A DNA stretch of 64,000 bases from [Flexibacter] sp. ATCC 35208 (GCF_001975825.1 NZ_MTKN01000044.1:1-64000), one strand, 5' to 3'; positions 1-8,629 are shown, counted from the first letter of the stretch. Notes: generated by a model not told the origin, from the sequence alone. Numbers and translations are program-made.

Positions 1-20
1 AATAAGTTTAAACAACTTCT

Positions 21-539
21 TTGAAAGGATTTGTAAAATCCTTCAGGATTGATGAAGATGGAAAAGAATTTATTACCGGATTATTTAAGGAAGGTGATTT
101 TCTCGGATATATTCCTATACTTGACAAAACCCACTTCAGCGATTCGGCGCAGGCTATTGATCACGTGGTGCTGGCAGTTATCCCGATTAGTGACTTCGAA
201 GAATTGACCAACCTAAATAAACATGCCCAGGAACAGATCATCAGAATGTTGACGCATACCATTGAGGAAAAAGAAGTCCAACTCTTAAGAGTGGCTTACG
301 ATTCATTAAGAAAGAGAGCCGCAGATACCCTACTCGCTGTCTTCAATAAGTATAATGTGGCAGGAGATAACAACGTAGGAATAAAATTCAGCAGGGGAAA
401 CCTTGCGGCAATCGCCGGTGTGGCAAAAGAATCCTTTGCCCGTACACTAGCAGATTTTCGGGATGAACACCTGATTGACATCAGGAAAGGGGTTATCTAT
501 TTGCTCGATATTGGTAAACTGAACCAATTGAGTAATTAA
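21..539 (+). CDS. Crp/Fnr-family regulator, 5'-truncated
   Basis: C-terminal two thirds of a Crp/Fnr transcription regulator. It begins inside the cyclic-nucleotide-binding beta roll and runs through the dimer helix to the winged-helix DNA-binding domain, whose recognition helix reads VAKESFARTL. It is strongly similar to the Crp part of the receiver-Crp fusion at 22162-23160, which has about 20 more residues of roll before the LKG that this fragment starts with. The only start available is TTG at 21, and an in-frame TAA at 9-11 blocks extension, so the N-terminus is lost, frameshifted or cut by the window edge. It converges on the alcohol dehydrogenase gene. Regulator identity is secure; integrity is doubtful. 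Confidence 0.65.
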   Translation: MKGFVKSFRIDEDGKEFITGLFKEGDFLGYIPILDKTHFSDSAQAIDHVVLAVIPISDFEELTNLNKHAQEQIIRMLTHTIEEKEVQLLRVAYDSLRKRAADTLLAVFNKYNVAGDNNVGIKFSRGNLAAIAGVAKESFARTLADFRDEHLIDIRKGVIYLLDIGKLNQLSN

Positions 540-542
540 AAC

Positions 543-590
543 ATTCATGAAAGAGGGAATTCACCAACTGGGAATGAAAACCATTTTCAG
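543..590 (-). repeat. Conserved post-gene box, copy A
   Basis: On the minus strand this stretch carries CTGAAAATGGTTTTCATT followed by GTTGGTGAATTC and CTCTTTCATGAA. The same order occurs at 28644, 32610 and 42651. Here it lies downstream of the minus-strand alcohol dehydrogenase gene; no strong hairpin precedes it. Confidence 0.8.
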
Positions 591-680
591 GAAAAGGGAC
601 TGTAGTGAACAAGCTCTTTTATGCGGATAGCAGACTTTGTCTGACCGCCTATTATTGAATCCACTTTAATACATTCATTT

Positions 681-1724
681 TTATAGTTCATTGCTAATAA
701 TTACCTTCAGTGCTTTTTCTTTTGCAGCATTGCCAAATGTGTTGTACGCAGTTTCTATTTCAGATAATTTAAACCGGTGTGTTATAAATACTCCCGGATC
801 CAATTTATTGCTGGTAACTGTTTTTAGTAGCATTGGCGTGGTATAGGTATCTACCAGCCTGGTAGTAATAGTGATATTCTTTGACCATAAATCTTCCAGC
901 GCCAGGGATACTGACTTACCATGTACACCTATATTGGCAATTTTACCGCCGGGCCGGATGATTTGTGTACACAATTCAAATGTGGCCGGTATTCCCACAG
1001 CTTCCATAGCTGTATCTACCCCTTCATAATCAGTAAGGGCCATAATAGCTTTGATCGCATTTTCCTGGCTACTGTTAATTGCATGGGTCGCGCCCATTTG
1101 TTTAGCCACTTCCAGACGGTTATTATCAGTGTCAATCATAATGATAATGGCAGGAGAAAAGAACTGCGTTGTGGTAAGCGCTGCCAGTCCTATTGGTCCT
1201 GCACCCACTATTGCCACTGTTGTACCCGGTTGTACCTGTCCGTTCAGTACCCCGCATTCATAACCCGTAGGCAGAATATCACTCAACATGACCAGGGACT
1301 CTTCATTTGTGCCTGCGGGTATATGGTACAGGCTTGTATCTGCATAAGGTATTCTCACATATTCTGCCTGTGTCCCATCTATCAGGTGCCCCAGTATCCA
1401 GCCGCCGTTCCTGCAATGGGAATACATCCCTTTCCTGCAGTATTCACACTTACCACAGGATGTAATACATGAGATCAATACATGGTCTCCTTTTTGGAAA
1501 TTGCTGACATTACTCCCTGTTTCTTCCACGATCCCTATGCCTTCATGTCCAAGGATGGTACCATGCACGACCTCCTTTACATCTCCCTTTAATATATGCA
1601 GGTCTGTACCACAGATGGTTGTTTTTATAACCTTCACGATAGCATCTGTCGATGCAATCAGTCCTGGTTTTTCTTTTTCTTCAAGCATTACCTTGCCGGT
1701 GCTCTTGTAAACGAGTGCTTTCAT
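681..1724 (-). CDS. Zinc-dependent alcohol dehydrogenase
   Basis: Medium-chain dehydrogenase/reductase of 347 residues that should oxidise alcohols or reduce aldehydes with NAD(P). Visible motifs are the catalytic-zinc cysteine in TTICGTDLH, the GHEG zinc/proton-relay motif, the structural-zinc cysteine cluster in CGKCEYCRKGMYSHC, and the nucleotide-binding GAGPIG. The start at 1724 (MKALVYKS) is preferred over 1775, because the longer form would overlap the upstream receiver gene and adds a non-family leader. It is the last gene of a minus-strand operon with the receiver protein (11-base gap), deacetylase and site-2 protease. Zn-ADHs of this type are often found with USPs and Hsp20. The substrate is not readable from sequence. 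Confidence 0.9.
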   Translation of the reverse strand: MKALVYKSTGKVMLEEKEKPGLIASTDAIVKVIKTTICGTDLHILKGDVKEVVHGTILGHEGIGIVEETGSNVSNFQKGDHVLISCITSCGKCEYCRKGMYSHCRNGGWILGHLIDGTQAEYVRIPYADTSLYHIPAGTNEESLVMLSDILPTGYECGVLNGQVQPGTTVAIVGAGPIGLAALTTTQFFSPAIIIMIDTDNNRLEVAKQMGATHAINSSQENAIKAIMALTDYEGVDTAMEAVGIPATFELCTQIIRPGGKIANIGVHGKSVSLALEDLWSKNITITTRLVDTYTTPMLLKTVTSNKLDPGVFITHRFKLSEIETAYNTFGNAAKEKALKVIISNEL

Positions 1725-1735
1725 AGCATAATTTT

Positions 1736-2140
1736 TTATATGATATACCCCAGCATATTGGCAGCTACCTGGCAATATCCTGAGTAGTTATCTGGTTTCT
1801 CATAATAATTAGTTGCACCATTGGTGATGCAATCGTTCCTGGTAATATAGTCGCAGGCCGTGCTCCATATGATTTTAGGTATCCCCGGCAGCCGATGATG
1901 GTCATTCAGTTTTTTTAATACCTCAGCACCCGAATAATAAGGCATGTTGTAATCAAGAATGATGAGTGAAGGCCTGTCCGAACAGTTATCCATATCTACA
2001 CGGTTCATGAAATCTCTTCCATTTTTAAATACCTCCATCATGATACCGGGATTTATCTGATGAATTGCGTCTATCAGAATTTCCTGGTCATCTGAATCAT
2101 CATCGATCAGAAAAACAACCTTGTTAGCTTCTTTTTCCAT
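1736..2140 (-). CDS. Single-domain response regulator (Rcp1-like)
   Basis: A stand-alone CheY-like receiver of 134 residues with no output domain. The acidic pocket is FLIDDDSDDQE, the phosphoacceptor Asp is in ILDYNMP, the switch Thr/Ser position is IIWSTA and the conserved Lys is in YYEKP. The DSDDQ spacing and the DYNMP motif match the Rcp1-type receivers that accept phosphate from hybrid or phytochrome-like kinases. No kinase lies beside it. It sits between the deacetylase (16-base gap) and the alcohol dehydrogenase. A close relative is encoded at 42196-42603. Confidence 0.88.
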   Translation of the reverse strand: MEKEANKVVFLIDDDSDDQEILIDAIHQINPGIMMEVFKNGRDFMNRVDMDNCSDRPSLIILDYNMPYYSGAEVLKKLNDHHRLPGIPKIIWSTACDYITRNDCITNGATNYYEKPDNYSGYCQVAANMLGYII

Positions 2141-2156
2141 TGCGGTATATTTTTGT

Positions 2157-2879
2157 TTAAGGAAGAATAAATGCTTTATCTATTGCTTCTTTCAATTGGA
2201 CTGCAGTCCATTTACCGGATACCATTATACGCCTGACGGTGAAGTTGGGATCCGTAGATTGCTGATGACTAGCCAGCTGGAAGGCGCCGATATAATTAGC
2301 CTGTTTCAGGTCTTTGATAGCCTGTTCATTCCACTCGCCATACGGAAATGCAAAATAGCAGACAGATGTGCCGGTTATTTTTTCTAGAAGTGCTTTGGGT
2401 TTTACTATTTGCTCATTTACATTATAGGAGGGATGTAAGGCCAGGTTGGTATGATCCCAGGTATGGCAGGCGATAATATGTCCCTGGTCCGACATGTCCC
2501 GGATTTCAGAGGCGGTAAGCCACCCTGTTTTATTCAGGCAGACGGTCATAATGAAAAACACGCCCCTGAAATGGAATTGGTTCAATACTGGTACCGCCAG
2601 ACTGTAATGTGTTTCATGGCTGTCGTCAAAGGTGATCATAATTGGTTTTGACGGTAAGGGAGCGCCTCCGTTCATGTGGGCATATAACCCGTCGGGGGTA
2701 ATGGCAGTATATCCGTTATTATACAGATATTGCATTTGTTGCTGAAAATGTTTTTCACTGATATGTAAAAGATCTTCTTTACCATCATCAGCCTTACTGA
2801 TATTATGATAACAAAGGATAGGTACCTGCTGGTACTGCAGGCAGTATGACAATAATAAGTATATGATCGTATATCCCAT
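2157..2879 (-). CDS. Polysaccharide deacetylase (NodB domain)
   Basis: Carbohydrate esterase family 4 protein of 240 residues that should remove N-acetyl groups from a cell-surface or peptidoglycan-like polymer. Residues 1-15 are hydrophobic and likely export or anchor it. The metal-binding Asp pair is in MITFDDSH, the second metal motif is HTWDH, and FAFPYGEW matches motif 3. It starts 2 bases after the site-2 protease fusion stops, so the two are almost certainly co-translated. That coupling, plus the carbohydrate-enzyme-like fold of the fusion's C-terminal domain, suggests both act on an envelope polysaccharide. The substrate is unknown. Confidence 0.88.
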   Translation of the reverse strand: MGYTIIYLLLSYCLQYQQVPILCYHNISKADDGKEDLLHISEKHFQQQMQYLYNNGYTAITPDGLYAHMNGGAPLPSKPIMITFDDSHETHYSLAVPVLNQFHFRGVFFIMTVCLNKTGWLTASEIRDMSDQGHIIACHTWDHTNLALHPSYNVNEQIVKPKALLEKITGTSVCYFAFPYGEWNEQAIKDLKQANYIGAFQLASHQQSTDPNFTVRRIMVSGKWTAVQLKEAIDKAFILP

Positions 2880-2881
2880 TT

Positions 2882-4918
2882 CTATTGATATTGAATGTAA
2901 ACAGGTATTGGGTACAATCTGAGAATTTCCTCCGGCTGCATGATGGTCTGCCGGATGGGTGTAATATCATTTTTGTAAAACAGCTTAAAACCAGTATACT
3001 GAACTGGTTCTTTCGCAATAAAATATTTATAGGAATCCCTCTTTTTAGCAGGAAAACCAAATCCATCCATATTGATGACTATTTGTACCTGCTCACAGGG
3101 ATGTATTTCTCTGTAATTGGTAATCATACCTTGTGTGAACCGGTGTACTACCAATATTTTAGGTGGGAGATGGTATTTCAGTACGAGTGTTTTCAGGTAA
3201 TCGCAGGCAAAATTTATATCTGCTGCGTCGAAAGTGCCAATTTCTGAACTGGGTACGGCATTGTTCTTCATGGAATATTCAGGATCTATTCCCAGGTGAA
3301 CATCCGGAAGCTGCAGGTATTTTTCCAGTGTAGTCAGCTCTTCTTGTAGGGTGCTATGGCCCACCTGAACATCCAGTATGATGATGGCATTTATCTCTCT
3401 CGCCATTTTAATAATACTGTCTATTTGCTGCCCAGGCATCCGGAGCCGGTACTTTTTATCTCTCCCCGGGTTTCTTTGTGCTGTAATCGCAATGTAATGC
3501 AGTGCTGGCTGTACCCGAAACAGTGGGTCCGCAAGCTCCCATTTTCCAGCCTCAGCGAGTAACTGGGCTTTCATTTTATCCGGCGGTAATTCTCCCAATA
3601 TTCCCATCTTCGGAGAGTACAGGTTGCCATAGAATGCAACAATCCTTTTGTATGGAAGTATTGCACCCGGCAGGGGAGCGGTAGGATTATACTTCCATGC
3701 CAGGGTAGGCGTGTCATGCAATAATCTCATGGCATGCTGATGGTAACCAGTGGTATCGGAATGACCTTTTTGCTGTACTGAAAATAGTGAAAGCAGCAAT
3801 GGAAATGTCCAGGCAAGCGCATATGGTTTTTTATGCTTTTCCGTTGCATGTTTAAGTACCGAACTGAGGATGTTATCCCTGCTGACCACCCCGATCAATT
3901 TATTGGTTGAAGTAGTAACCGGCAATATCAGATCTGCTTTGTCTGGCAACCGATTCCATATTTCAATTAACTTACTATCCGCCCTCACAGCAGACAGATC
4001 AGGGATGACCAGATCCTGCAGGGTTATTTCGTTCCTGTTGGTCAGTAGTCTGTATAAAATTGTTTCTTTGTCCAATATGCCAATGATGTTTCCATTGTCG
4101 GTCAATACATAATACCGGTCATTGCCCATGCCAAGGGTATGAAGGATCTCTTCCGGGGTTGCCCGTACATTTAATGTTTTAAAATCCCGGGATATCACAT
4201 CACCTACATTTTCATCCTTCATCAGAAATGAGATCAGGTAGTTATCCTTTTCCATGCCTGACATTAAAAGCAGGAAGCAGCCATATAGAATGAATAGCAG
4301 ATTACCTGTCAGCAATCCGGCTATTGTCAGTAGCAAACTGATAGCCCTGCTTATAAAAAGCGAAGTTTTCAAAGCAGTGTATGGCGTAAAGCGAAGTCCC
4401 AGTAATCCTTTTAACATTTTTCCCCCGTCAAGAGGTAATGCGGGCAGCAGGTTGATAATTGCCAGTGTAATATTGATGTTATACAGAAAATGGGAAAAGT
4501 TGGCGCTATGAATGCTTGTTATAATCGTACCCAATTTCCAGAAAGGCGTGCCCGCCGGAAGAAATGGTATCAATAAGGTTGCAATTGTGATATTGACCAA
4601 AGGCCCTGCCATGCTGACTATTATTTCCTGGCGCGGATTTCCTGGCTGGCCGGAAAAGAATGTGATTCCACCAAAGGGGAGCAACTGGATCTTTTTGATA
4701 GGGATGTTGTAGTGAAGAGCAGCAAAGGTATGTCCCAGTTCATGCAACAATACACATACAAATACTGCTAACATTTCACTGATAGTCAGTAATACGATGC
4801 TGGCGTGTTCTCTGGCTATTAGTTGCATGAGCAATACCCAGGATATCAATAACAGAAATGTCCAATGTAATTCAATCGGAATTCCTCTGATGAAAAATAT
4901 TTTAAGTGAATTTTTCAT
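2882..4918 (-). CDS. Site-2 protease / CBS pair / periplasmic TIM-barrel-like fusion
   Basis: A 678-residue three-part protein. Residues 1-225 are an M50 (SpoIVFB/Rv2625c-type) intramembrane metalloprotease with zinc motif HELGH at 59-63 and second motif LPLDGG at 161-166. Residues 235-360 are two CBS domains, usually nucleotide sensors. A hydrophobic stretch at 366-381 then precedes a domain from about 423 to the end that resembles uncharacterised actinobacterial lipoproteins. I recognise its flow from RIVAFYGN and LGILGE through DVQVGHSTL, LGIDPEYSM, ILVVHRFTQGMI and NMDGFG to PIPVYIQYQ. Start 4918 is preferred because the canonical S2P N-terminus begins there; 4975 is an alternative. It is the first gene of the operon with deacetylase, receiver and ADH. 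Protease and CBS parts are secure; the last domain is by recall only. Confidence 0.85.
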   Translation of the reverse strand: MKNSLKIFFIRGIPIELHWTFLLLISWVLLMQLIAREHASIVLLTISEMLAVFVCVLLHELGHTFAALHYNIPIKKIQLLPFGGITFFSGQPGNPRQEIIVSMAGPLVNITIATLLIPFLPAGTPFWKLGTIITSIHSANFSHFLYNINITLAIINLLPALPLDGGKMLKGLLGLRFTPYTALKTSLFISRAISLLLTIAGLLTGNLLFILYGCFLLLMSGMEKDNYLISFLMKDENVGDVISRDFKTLNVRATPEEILHTLGMGNDRYYVLTDNGNIIGILDKETILYRLLTNRNEITLQDLVIPDLSAVRADSKLIEIWNRLPDKADLILPVTTSTNKLIGVVSRDNILSSVLKHATEKHKKPYALAWTFPLLLSLFSVQQKGHSDTTGYHQHAMRLLHDTPTLAWKYNPTAPLPGAILPYKRIVAFYGNLYSPKMGILGELPPDKMKAQLLAEAGKWELADPLFRVQPALHYIAITAQRNPGRDKKYRLRMPGQQIDSIIKMAREINAIIILDVQVGHSTLQEELTTLEKYLQLPDVHLGIDPEYSMKNNAVPSSEIGTFDAADINFACDYLKTLVLKYHLPPKILVVHRFTQGMITNYREIHPCEQVQIVINMDGFGFPAKKRDSYKYFIAKEPVQYTGFKLFYKNDITPIRQTIMQPEEILRLYPIPVYIQYQ

Positions 4919-4991
4919 ACGAAACTTTTTATCCTGATTATAAAGGAATCGAATTCGTGCATTCACCCGGATCATTAAAGCCTATTATCGG

Positions 4992-5030
4992 AAAAAAAGG
5001 GCCAGTCCGTGAAACGGTGTCGGACTGGCC
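4992..5030 (-). terminator. Rho-independent terminator of the BON gene
   Basis: Perfect 10-base inverted repeat GGCCAGTCCG / CGGACTGGCC (arms 5000-5009 and 5021-5030). On the minus strand it is followed by a run of seven T (4992-4998). It separates the BON gene from the site-2 protease operon, whose promoter must lie in the short space after it. Confidence 0.9.
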
Positions 5031-5082
5031 TGTAGATGTATTGGGCTCTTGATCAGGGTTTTCTTGTCACCGGTACAAGGAT

Positions 5083-5733
5083 TTATGAGATGGTCAGTTC
5101 ATCATGAACAGTTGTAACACCAGGTGTTGACCATACTGCTCTTTCTACCTCCGCCCGTTCAAGCCATGAATGTACATTACCTGTCAGTTTGATATCGCTG
5201 CCTGTAGTCATTACATTTATTTTGTCTGCTTCAAGGTTGGCGATCCGCTGCAAGGCTTTCCGTATATTGTTATTAATAATTTTGCTGCCAGGTCGTGGTT
5301 TTACGTGAATAAGGTTTGTAATCCCTTTTATTCCCTGAAGATCTTTTATCGCACTCGTTACAGAATCTTTCTGATATTGCCATTCCACTTCACCTTCCAC
5401 AGATATATATCCGTTTTCTACCTGTATCATCAATTTTTCGTCAGGAATAATATTGGACCATTTCAGCGCATCGAACGCAGCTTTTGCTATTTCGGCGTCT
5501 GTTCTGAGATGTTTTCCCGGCAATTTAATGTCAATATTTACAGCTACAGCTATAACTTCTTTTACTCTTTTGGCGGCACTTTCTGCGGCTATTTTTTTGC
5601 TGAAACTATCAACGATCCCAGTCAGCGTCACCACACCATCCTTTACTATAACCCCTATTTCCGGTACGTTGAGTAAAGGATCCCACATCAGTTCATCCTG
5701 CACATCCTGTTGTAATTCGTAGTCTGTTTTCAT
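5083..5733 (-). CDS. Three-BON-domain protein (OsmY-like)
   Basis: A 216-residue protein built of three BON domains: residues about 3-70, 78-148 and 150-216, each with the GxVxLxGxV-type strand (GVVTLTGIV, GYISVEGEV, DIKLTGNV). BON proteins bind membranes or lipids and are induced by osmotic or envelope stress. No signal peptide is visible, unlike E. coli OsmY, so it may be cytoplasmic. It is a single-gene unit with its own terminator. Proteins of this three-BON form commonly accompany USP and Hsp20 genes, which agrees with the surrounding island. Confidence 0.88.
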   Translation of the reverse strand: MKTDYELQQDVQDELMWDPLLNVPEIGVIVKDGVVTLTGIVDSFSKKIAAESAAKRVKEVIAVAVNIDIKLPGKHLRTDAEIAKAAFDALKWSNIIPDEKLMIQVENGYISVEGEVEWQYQKDSVTSAIKDLQGIKGITNLIHVKPRPGSKIINNNIRKALQRIANLEADKINVMTTGSDIKLTGNVHSWLERAEVERAVWSTPGVTTVHDELTIS

Positions 5734-5778
5734 GATTAAGGTTTTTGAGGTAAATAATTGGGATTAGATAGTTGTTGT

Positions 5779-5814
5779 AAAGAAAGATAGCAATTACGGT
5801 TACTACCTTTCTTT
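5779..5814. other. Hairpin in the 5734-6105 gap
   Basis: Arms AAAGAAAGATAG and CTACCTTTCTTT pair over 12 bases with one G/T-type mismatch. The hairpin lies upstream of the BON gene start. The rest of the 5734-6105 gap holds no gene I can support. It carries an Fnr-like palindrome at 6024 and the first bases of homology to the upstream region of the USP gene at 23243. Confidence 0.5.
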
Positions 5815-6023
5815 CGCTGTTCATTTTATCGGTTATGAAAAAAGCACATCGTTGCTTGCACTAAAGGATTGTAACAAATTATATAGATTCTGCAATCGTA
5901 ACCGTGGAATTCATTTTGTTTTCGAACTGAAAGGTAGTTTTCTATCTCTATTAAAATCAATGATTTTTGTCATGTTTTTCATTGATATTGCAACCTTCTC
6001 TTGCATCAAAGTCAGACTTCTGT

Positions 6024-6037
6024 ATGATCAGTATCAT
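6024..6037. promoter_or_regulatory. Fnr-like palindrome ATGATcagtATCAT
   Basis: Perfect 5-4-5 palindrome matching 8 of 10 specified bases of the Fnr box TTGATnnnnATCAA. It lies about 70 bases before the decayed USP gene and 190 before the L,D-transpeptidase. Similar sites lie at 8616, 20865 and 22090. Confidence 0.35.
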
Positions 6038-6105
6038 TTTTGTTGGCGCTGGTTATTGCGAATTTTATGTTGTTCCCCAATTATTCCTCTGATATTTCAA
6101 AAGCC

Positions 6106-6218
6106 ATGAGAAAAGTATGGCGCACATTATTCTAATAGAGCATATGAATTGGCAAAAAGGATAAATGAAAAGATACTATTGATCGGAGTATTCCTGGCAG
6201 GATTATATCGCACATAAT
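6106..6218 (+). pseudogene. Remnant of a universal stress protein gene
   Basis: Bases 6072-6200 align with the USP gene at 23243 and its upstream region. Both share TTCCCCAATTATTC before the start, ATGAGAAAAGTA at the start, and CACATTATTCTAATNGAGCA shortly after. Translated with one frame change the remnant gives HYSNRAYELAKRINE, then ILLIGVFLAG, matching HYSNGAIGLAKKLNE and ILLVGAFLPE of the intact protein. A short deletion after the fourth codon breaks the frame. A much larger deletion then joins residue about 35 to bases 6204-6218, which read YIAHN like the FIAHN end of the other USPs. About 85 percent of the gene is gone. It lies directly before the L,D-transpeptidase start. Confidence 0.75.
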
Positions 6219-6227
6219 ATTTTAGAT

Positions 6228-7655
6228 ATGAAATATTGGTTTTTGACAATAATATTTTTATCACTGGCGATATCGACAGCCACTGGCCAACATATCGGAT
6301 GGTTATCGGATACTGTGAACCTGCGCATACTTGTCAGCTTCTTCTCACAGGCCTCTCTGTCAGGCCTTAATGAAAAAGACTATGCTTATAAAACGGTGCA
6401 GCAGCTTACATCCGGGATAAAAATTGTCGATACTGCCAGTATTGATAAAGAACTGACAAATGCTGCAATCAGTTATTTTTCTGATATCGTTTATGGTAAT
6501 CAGGAAGTGCGTGTGCCTTATAATGGAATTAACTATTACCCCGCTTGTTTGAATATCCGCGACAGCATATTGACTGCTATGGCAGAAGATCAGTTTGCCA
6601 CCTTGCCTGCCAGGTTGGAACCGCACAATGTAATGTACATGGAGTTGAAAGAAAAGATAGCTGTGCTGGAAAACCGTAAGAAATTTATATTCTCTCCAGT
6701 CACCAGTGATAAGCTGGATACCACTAATCATCCCCTTATCGAAAAGTTATTTCAACTGGGTATTACAGATACCCCTGATTATACCATTCACGAAGATACA
6801 CTCAGGAATAAACTGAGGTTAGCACAAGGTATGTTTGAAATGCTGGAAGATGGCACACTTCGCCCGGGCATCCTGGAAGAACTAAATATATCCGTAGAAA
6901 AAAGACTATATGAACTAAAACATGCTTTAAATACCTGGCGCTGGCTGGATTGTATTCAACAGGAACAACCTGTGATCATCGTTAATATTCCGGCGGCGAA
7001 TCTTTTTTATATATGTAAAGATTCAGTTTTGTTCTACACCCGCTGTATTGTGGGCAAAGCTGCTACGCCCAGTATACCACTAGCCAGCAGCGTACATGAG
7101 GTAATATTATTCCCATATTGGAATGTACCGCGTAGCATCGCTGTAAACGAATTATTACCTGCCATTCAATCTGCTCCGCTGGACTATCTGGACTACGGTA
7201 ATTATCAGGTGCTGGACAAAGCCGGTAAGGTATTAGATCCGTCCACTATCAAATGGCAGCAGCTGAACAGCAGGAATTTTCCATATACACTAAGGCAGCT
7301 ATTTGGATGTGATAATTCTCTGGGTATCATCAAACTCAATTTTTTCAGCCCTTACAGCACGTATCTGCATGATACGCCCAATAAAAGCTACTTCATGTTC
7401 AACAGCCGGTATTTCAGTCATGGGTGTATACGGGTAGAAGATGTCGATTCGCTGGCAGAAATGCTGGAACCTGCATTGCACCCATTTCTGGCCAATGCTG
7501 CGACTAAGGTATGTGATTTAGCGTCAGATAGCGGACAGCTGATCTTTCCCCTGAAACATAAAATTCCACTATTTATTCTATATGAAGTAGCCTGGCCAGA
7601 TGGAAAAGGGAAAATCTGTTTTTATGACGACGTATATAATAAAATAAAACTTTAA
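6228..7655 (+). CDS. L,D-transpeptidase (YkuD/YcbB-like)
   Basis: A 475-residue exported enzyme that should make 3-3 peptidoglycan cross-links or attach proteins to peptide stems. Residues 1-20 form a signal peptide (cleavage near TATGQ). The middle, about 30-230, is the scaffold region of YcbB-type proteins. The YkuD catalytic domain spans about 245-430 and carries the active-site motif SHGCIRV at about 396-402. In YcbB relatives such enzymes give beta-lactam tolerance and work in slow-growing cells, which fits the stress context. It is followed after 10 bases by the PfkB gene, so the two are likely cotranscribed. The 5' end abuts the dead USP gene. Confidence 0.9.
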   Translation: MKYWFLTIIFLSLAISTATGQHIGWLSDTVNLRILVSFFSQASLSGLNEKDYAYKTVQQLTSGIKIVDTASIDKELTNAAISYFSDIVYGNQEVRVPYNGINYYPACLNIRDSILTAMAEDQFATLPARLEPHNVMYMELKEKIAVLENRKKFIFSPVTSDKLDTTNHPLIEKLFQLGITDTPDYTIHEDTLRNKLRLAQGMFEMLEDGTLRPGILEELNISVEKRLYELKHALNTWRWLDCIQQEQPVIIVNIPAANLFYICKDSVLFYTRCIVGKAATPSIPLASSVHEVILFPYWNVPRSIAVNELLPAIQSAPLDYLDYGNYQVLDKAGKVLDPSTIKWQQLNSRNFPYTLRQLFGCDNSLGIIKLNFFSPYSTYLHDTPNKSYFMFNSRYFSHGCIRVEDVDSLAEMLEPALHPFLANAATKVCDLASDSGQLIFPLKHKIPLFILYEVAWPDGKGKICFYDDVYNKIKL

Positions 7656-7665
7656 ACCCAGTGTT

Positions 7666-8619
7666 ATGAACCGTATCATCACCTTCACTTTTAATCCGGC
7701 AATTGACAAAAGTACTACTATCAACCACCTGGTGCCTGAAAAGAAACTGGCCTGTTCACCTCCTGTATTTGAGCCGGGTGGCGGAGGTATAAATGTTGCC
7801 AGGGCTATCAGGAACCTGGGTGGTCATGCTACCGCCGTTTATCTTTCCGGTGGGTATACCGGCCGTTTTTTTTCTTCTTTGATTGAAAAGGAACACCTGG
7901 ATGCTATCAATGTTACCATCAGTGGCAAAACGAGGGAGAACCTGGTGGTAATGGATGTGTCTACTAATCAGCAATATCGTTTTGGCATGCCAGGGCCCAC
8001 TGTCAGTGAAAAAGAATGGCAGCCCTGTCTTGAAATAATAGGTAAATGTGCAGCAGATGATTTTATTGTGGTAAGTGGTAGTTTACCACCTGGTATGCCT
8101 CCCGAAGTAATGGGAGAGATCGCTGCTATCGTAAAAAAAAGAAGAGCCAGGCTTGTGGTAGATATATCTGGTGAAGCCCTCGCCTGTGCGCTAAAAGAAG
8201 GAGTGTATCTTATCAAACCCAATCTCACAGAATTAGAATTATTAATTGGCAATTCACACTTATCTGAGCAGGATGTATACCAGGAATCCAGGCAAATCAT
8301 AAACAGAGGACAGAGCGCGGCTGTAGTCGTATCGCTGGGTGCTGCCGGTGCTATACTGGTTACAAAAGATGAGCAGGTCATGATCCCTGCTCCACTCGTG
8401 AAATCTGTCAGTACCGTGGGGGCTGGTGATGCGATGCTTGCCGGTATTGTATATAAGCTTTCAAAAGGTGCGGGATTTTTAGGTGCAATACGTTATGGCA
8501 TTGCCTGTGGAGCCGCCGCCACCCTGCATCCCGGAACCGCCTTGTGCCAGCCGGAAGATGTAGAGAAATTATTTCAGCAGGTATTGAACAATGCCACGGT
8601 AACAATGGCTGCATGGTGA
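7666..8619 (+). CDS. PfkB-family phosphofructokinase (Pfk-2/1-phosphofructokinase type)
   Basis: Ribokinase-like sugar kinase of 317 residues that should phosphorylate fructose 6-phosphate, fructose 1-phosphate or tagatose 6-phosphate. The N-terminus TFTFNPAIDKS and the PGGGGINVARA substrate loop are typical of the PfkB/FruK/LacC group. The C-terminal anion hole and catalytic Asp are in STVGAGDAMLAG. It lacks a fructose PTS neighbour, so a FruK role is unlikely. A stress glycolytic enzyme like mycobacterial Rv2029c or E. coli Pfk-2 is the better guess. The gene is 10 bases after the L,D-transpeptidase. Its stop overlaps a possible regulatory palindrome for hsp20. Confidence 0.87.
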   Translation: MNRIITFTFNPAIDKSTTINHLVPEKKLACSPPVFEPGGGGINVARAIRNLGGHATAVYLSGGYTGRFFSSLIEKEHLDAINVTISGKTRENLVVMDVSTNQQYRFGMPGPTVSEKEWQPCLEIIGKCAADDFIVVSGSLPPGMPPEVMGEIAAIVKKRRARLVVDISGEALACALKEGVYLIKPNLTELELLIGNSHLSEQDVYQESRQIINRGQSAAVVVSLGAAGAILVTKDEQVMIPAPLVKSVSTVGAGDAMLAGIVYKLSKGAGFLGAIRYGIACGAAATLHPGTALCQPEDVEKLFQQVLNNATVTMAAW

Positions 8620-8629
8620 TGAGAATCAA
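8616..8629. promoter_or_regulatory. Fnr-like palindrome GTGATgagaATCAA
   Basis: Matches 9 of 10 specified bases of TTGATnnnnATCAA. It overlaps the pfkB stop and lies about 130 bases before the Hsp20 start, so it could serve the hsp20-USP-USP-ppsA unit. One or two such matches are expected by chance in 64 kb. Confidence 0.4.
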
